This document shows, one piece after another, positions 62,201 to 64,000 of a DNA stretch of 64,000 nt. Positions within the stretch are counted from its first letter, which is position 1. Every line of letters starts with the position of its first letter. Both the position numbers and the translations under genes were made by a program. Below the pieces are notes generated by a model. It saw only the letters and a program-made list of their open reading frames with translations, was not told where the DNA came from and ran no database searches. The stretch is from Istiophorus platypterus (Eukaryota; Chordata; Actinopteri; Istiophoriformes; Istiophoridae): NCBI GenBank assembly GCA_016859345.1, contig CM029134.1, positions 11,847,060-11,911,059 on the forward strand, in the 5' to 3' direction.

Positions 62201-63880
62201 TCTCCACCCTGCTTTCAACCGCCTCCCCCTCCCCTCGTCTCACCTCTGCTCCACCCCTCCTGCCCAGGAATGAAAGCTTCCCTCAGATTGTTTTGTAGCC
62301 GGAGTCTGATGGGACGTTTCCTCCCCTGTTCAGCAGTACAATCACTGGAGTAGGAGCCACTGTCACCCCACTGAGCCCGGGGAGGCGTTTATTTCCCGTC
62401 CTGACCTGAGCGCTGTTCTGCTCTCGGGCTTGGTCTCAGGACAGGCACGTCGGCCAAATTGTTCTTTATGTGTTATTTCGGGTTTGATTAGCTGTTTACT
62501 CAGGTGGGCCAGTGGAAGGACTCCCTATGAGTTCCCCTCAGACCCCCGACCCCCCCGGCCAATAGACTCACATTATGGTTATGGGCATCATAACGACATC
62601 TGAAAAATAGGAGGAATTATAAAATGTTTTTATCTCTCATCCGTAAAGGATGTTTTAAAGACAGTGTGTGTAGGTAGAGACTTGTACGTTACAGGATTGT
62701 TTGTTAAGATGACGTGTTGTGGTCTGAGACTTTACGTTTGCAGTTTCCCCATGAGAATTGTTACTGTTTCATCTTATCTGATTTATCTGACAGGATAGGA
62801 GAGCTGATAATTGCACTGACTGCATGTAAAAACACGGCTTGATGAGTAGGATTATTATCCAAACTTTAAAGGCCATATATGTACGTCCCATATGAAAAAT
62901 CACTCTCACTGGGAAAGCTTCTTTCGTTTCACAGAGTCTGAGGATTTATATAAGAGAGTCCTGACCTTGGAAGATTTAATTTGCTACAGTTTCCAAGTCG
63001 CAAAAGGCATGGAGTTCTTGGCTTCACGCAAGGTAACTCTTCACAGGAATCTCTACAGAAATACATATTCTATTATAAAAAACAGTCTTTAAATTTTATT
63101 GTATGGTGGAATTACTTTTTTTTTATTCAAAGATCATGTTATTTTGATTTAAATTTTAACCATTATAGCAAAGGATCTCTCTCTTAACCTTTTCTTGATT
63201 GGTGCATTTAAACCAGCAAAGTCAGCAGTGTCCAAGCTAAAGCAAATTGGTTCACATTGAATGTACTTTATAAGTCATTAAATCTTTTAAAGTTTGTTGT
63301 GTTTCTGCATTTTGCCTTAATTAATAACAGTAAATGACAACTTAAAACTTTTGTCTTCTCTTAGATTTAAGTCTGAATCATCTTTTCTTCTACCATGACA
63401 CAAATTACTTGATTTGTCTGTTTTATAATGTTGCCTCGAAAAGTCCAGTGTTTTTAAAGGACTAGAACTCATTCATATAAAGTCATTCATAATTTCAGGG
63501 CGTCCGGATGGGACTGATTAGAGAATTAAACCTCTGTTATAAATATCCTTTTACAGACTATTTCTAAGCCTTGATGTGGAACAAATGATCTTCCATTGTA
63601 ATATCACTGATTACTTGACCATATGTTGCTCCTCCAAGCAGCCATGCGTTATAGCAGGCAGCGAATCTTTGTGAAGCTAATTACATGCAGAAAACTTGAA
63701 GTTATATATATAAATGAAACACAGAATAAGATTTTGCTCACTCCTTTTTTTCATTAGTGCATCCATCGTGATCTGGCTGCACGAAACATACTGCTCTCTG
63801 AGAATAATGTTGTGAAGATTTGTGATTTTGGACTTGCCAGAGACGTTTACAAGGACCCGGATTATGTGCGCAAAGGAGAT
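37170..63880 (+). CDS. kdrl: kdr-like VEGF receptor tyrosine kinase, 5' part (to activation loop)
   Basis: Endothelial receptor for VEGF driving angiogenesis. Twenty-three exons join in one open frame of 1,041 codons: 37170–37233, 43459–43549, 44590–44807, 46410–46537, 47598–47757, 47872–48008, 48102–48273, 48444–48570, 48740–48909, 50212–50368, 52446–52551, 54410–54518, 55689–55973, 56205–56351, 57164–57292, 58321–58430, 58848–58977, 59533–59637, 61407–61520, 61748–61836, 61990–62143, 62935–63032, 63758–63880. They encode a signal peptide, seven Ig domains, TM and split kinase. [20 protein letters not shown] and SKWEFPRDRLRLG are VEGFR hallmarks. The choice of kdrl over kdr, flt1 or flt4 rests on its dlg3–tex11 neighbours and overall VEGFR2-like sequence. 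The final exons lie beyond the window. Confidence 0.93.
37414..37446. repeat. (AAT)n microsatellite
   Basis: Ten or so ATA/AAT units, ending in AATGATAAT, near the start of kdrl intron 1. Confidence 0.95.
41411..41525. repeat. Polypyrimidine (CTT/CT)n tract
   Basis: About 115 nearly pure pyrimidines on the plus strand: CTCCTT units, then about 16 CT units. Homopurine-homopyrimidine tracts with mirror symmetry can form triplex DNA. Confidence 0.95.
41917..41939. repeat. (GTT)n microsatellite
   Basis: Seven GTT units in kdrl intron 1. Confidence 0.9.
42490..42549. repeat. Long (TG)n microsatellite
   Basis: About 30 TG units with two TT interruptions. It creates several spurious repeat-coded open frames on both strands. 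Confidence 0.97.
43387..43455. repeat. (GT)n tract abutting kdrl exon 2
   Basis: Interrupted GT repeats run almost to the acceptor of exon 43459 (ttcaacag). Confidence 0.9.
43459..48909 (+). CDS. kdrl: kdrl extracellular Ig domains 1–4 (exons 2–9)
   Basis: Ig1 spans 43459–43549 and 44590–44807 (LNLTCR ... NDTGRYSCKYSSYG). Ig2 spans 46410–46537 and 47598–47757 (LTIPCRTSSPDTVVTL ... YDLLTCNTIVNGREF). Ig3 spans 47872–48008 and 48102–48273 (SLILNCTGNTTYNGRINFTW ... DGVYHCKAEIQ). Ig4 spans 48444–48570 and 48740–48909 and lacks the usual cysteine pair, as in VEGF receptors (MIAWYKDGIRIEKNSTRYNI). In this family Ig2–Ig3 bind VEGF and Ig4 and Ig7 make receptor–receptor contacts. Several NxS/T glycosylation sequons are visible. 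Exon phases match throughout. Confidence 0.94.
44808..46409 (+). other. kdrl: kdrl intron
   Basis: AT-rich, no supported exon. It ends in a G/T-rich tract and a cctcag acceptor. Confidence 0.6.
48910..50211 (+). other. kdrl: kdrl intron
   Basis: No supported exon. A short (TG)n-like stretch precedes the acceptor at 50211. Confidence 0.6.
50212..57292 (+). CDS. kdrl: kdrl extracellular Ig domains 5–7 (exons 10–15)
   Basis: Ig5 is split over 50212–50368, 52446–52551 and 54410–54518 (HPLTCTVGGYPLPNITWLWQ ... ESGNYYCMAQNEYGSK). Ig6 is the single 285-bp exon 55689–55973 (NVTLTCRATRCLYTDLQW ... STAGYKCQARKLQ). Ig7 is 56205–56351 plus 57164–57292 (LILPCQALGVPHPYIMWFKN ... DEGLYECEARNVEGTVKTSA). 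A single-exon Ig6 and split Ig5 and Ig7 match the conserved VEGFR gene plan. Ig7 carries the membrane-proximal dimer contact in this family. No frame breaks. Confidence 0.94.
50369..52445 (+). other. kdrl: kdrl intron
   Basis: No supported exon. An ATTTT/TTTTA-rich low-complexity stretch lies at 51481–51560. Nothing else recognised. Confidence 0.6.
52552..54409 (+). other. kdrl: kdrl intron
   Basis: No supported exon; TAATAAT-rich low complexity at about 53195–53225. Confidence 0.6.
54519..55688 (+). other. kdrl: kdrl intron
   Basis: No supported exon. Minus-strand open frames here (about 55094–55559) have no family similarity or paired splice sites. Confidence 0.55.
58321..58977 (+). CDS. 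kdrl: kdrl transmembrane and juxtamembrane exons (58321–58430, 58848–58977)
   Basis: Exon 16 encodes a short acidic linker (GDDEGKPNIE), a hydrophobic helix (VIILVCTGAAATFLWLMLIL) and the stop-transfer basics IRKLRK. Exon 17 gives the juxtamembrane part with IIIDPGECPLEEQNDLLQYD and GSKWEFPRDRLRL. The Tyr in LLQYDGSKWEF is at the place of VEGFR2 Tyr801. Upstream of the first exon lies an AT-rich stretch (58236–58278). Confidence 0.95.
59229..59272. repeat. (GCGT)n tetranucleotide repeat
   Basis: Eleven uninterrupted GTGC/GCGT units in a kdrl intron, an alternating purine-pyrimidine CpG-rich tract within AT-rich surroundings. Confidence 0.97.
59533..61836 (+). CDS. kdrl: kdrl kinase N-lobe exons (59533–59637, 61407–61520, 61748–61836)
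   Basis: The glycine loop is GHGAFG (about residues 818–823) and the ATP-binding lysine is in TVAVKMLK (about residue 845). The αC region and hinge follow: [20 protein letters not shown] and PLMMIVEFCKYGNLSNYLRS. VEGFR2 has GRGAFG and FLT4 has GYGAFG as I recall; the His here is unusual but keeps the essential glycines. The 1.8 kb intron 59638–61406 holds no recognised exon. Confidence 0.96.
61990..62143 (+). CDS. kdrl: kdrl kinase-insert exon
   Basis: This 154-bp exon encodes the split-kinase insert: NQDGKVVSSGSSCELSELMK, then RRLESVASTGSSASSGFIED and KSYCDSEEEED. The second half closely matches VEGFR2 (RRLDS...SSASSGF). The first half lacks the DYVG motif that carries VEGFR2 Tyr951. One Tyr remains, in KSYCDSE. 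It leaves in phase 1. Confidence 0.94.
62935..63880 (+). CDS. kdrl: kdrl kinase C-lobe exons (62935–63032, 63758–63880), last in window
   Basis: The first exon reads DLYKRVLTLEDLICYSFQVA and KGMEFLASRK. The second has the catalytic loop CIHRDLAARN (Asp at about residue 1005), DFG at about 1023–1025, and the activation loop LARDVYKDPDYVRKGD with both autophosphorylation tyrosines (about 1031 and 1036). All catalytic residues for an active kinase are present. The exon ends at 63880 with gtaagt, and the remaining C-lobe and tail are outside the window. Confidence 0.96.
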
Positions 63881-64000
63881 GTAAGTTTATTCAAGTCTAA
63901 ATTGTCTTACAGTCTACAATTCCAGCTGTCTTCTATTTACTGGGGGGGGGGTTAAAAAAAAAAAAAATACACATAGTTAACATGCAATACACAAAGCTAC

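Noticed and set aside
1..64000. CRISPR arrays, operons, phage or other prokaryotic systems
   Set aside because: No regularly spaced repeats and no long intron-free bacterial genes; all strong coding signal is in spliced vertebrate exons.

Overview
The window is vertebrate genomic DNA, almost certainly from a teleost fish. It holds three multi-exon genes with standard GT–AG introns, many (CA)n/(TG)n microsatellites and one strong intragenic CpG island. I saw no bacterial, phage, CRISPR, tRNA or rRNA features. The teleost call rests on a VEGF receptor of the kdr/kdrl class lying beside dlg3 and tex11. DLG3 and TEX11 are neighbours on human Xq13, and the fourth VEGF receptor (kdr-like) is kept in fish but lost in placental mammals. 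I could not identify the species.

Layout. (1) Positions 1 to about 23,810, plus strand: the 3' two-thirds of dlg3 (SAP102, a synaptic and junctional MAGUK scaffold). Only the part from just before PDZ3 to the stop codon is present; PDZ1, PDZ2 and the main N-terminus lie to the left of the window. There is a rich set of alternative exons: a cassette exon before PDZ3, a candidate internal first exon with an ideal Kozak start, a CpG island between the PDZ3 and SH3 exons, and a cluster of mutually exclusive HOOK exons between SH3 and GK. A 3.1 kb 3'UTR follows. (2) 33,569 down to about 23,850, minus strand: complete tex11 (meiotic SPO22/ZIP4-like protein). I assembled 29 exons into one uninterrupted frame of 909 codons plus stop; two introns appear to use GC donors. 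(3) 37,170 to beyond 64,000, plus strand: the first 23 coding exons (1,041 codons) of a VEGF receptor tyrosine kinase, most likely kdrl. These cover the signal peptide, seven Ig domains, transmembrane segment, juxtamembrane region, kinase N-lobe, kinase insert, and the catalytic and activation loops. The rest of the kinase and the C-tail lie outside the window.

dlg3 and tex11 are tail to tail, with candidate poly(A) signals less than 100 bp apart. tex11 and kdrl are head to head, with start codons 3.6 kb apart. The three genes have unrelated roles (synaptic scaffold, meiotic crossover factor, endothelial VEGF receptor); their adjacency reflects conserved vertebrate synteny, not a pathway. I found no unknown system. 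The most interesting items are the undocumented-looking internal dlg3 start exon (4364–4470), the dlg3 CpG island, the HOOK exon cluster, and a kinase insert in kdrl without the tyrosine motif used by VEGFR2.
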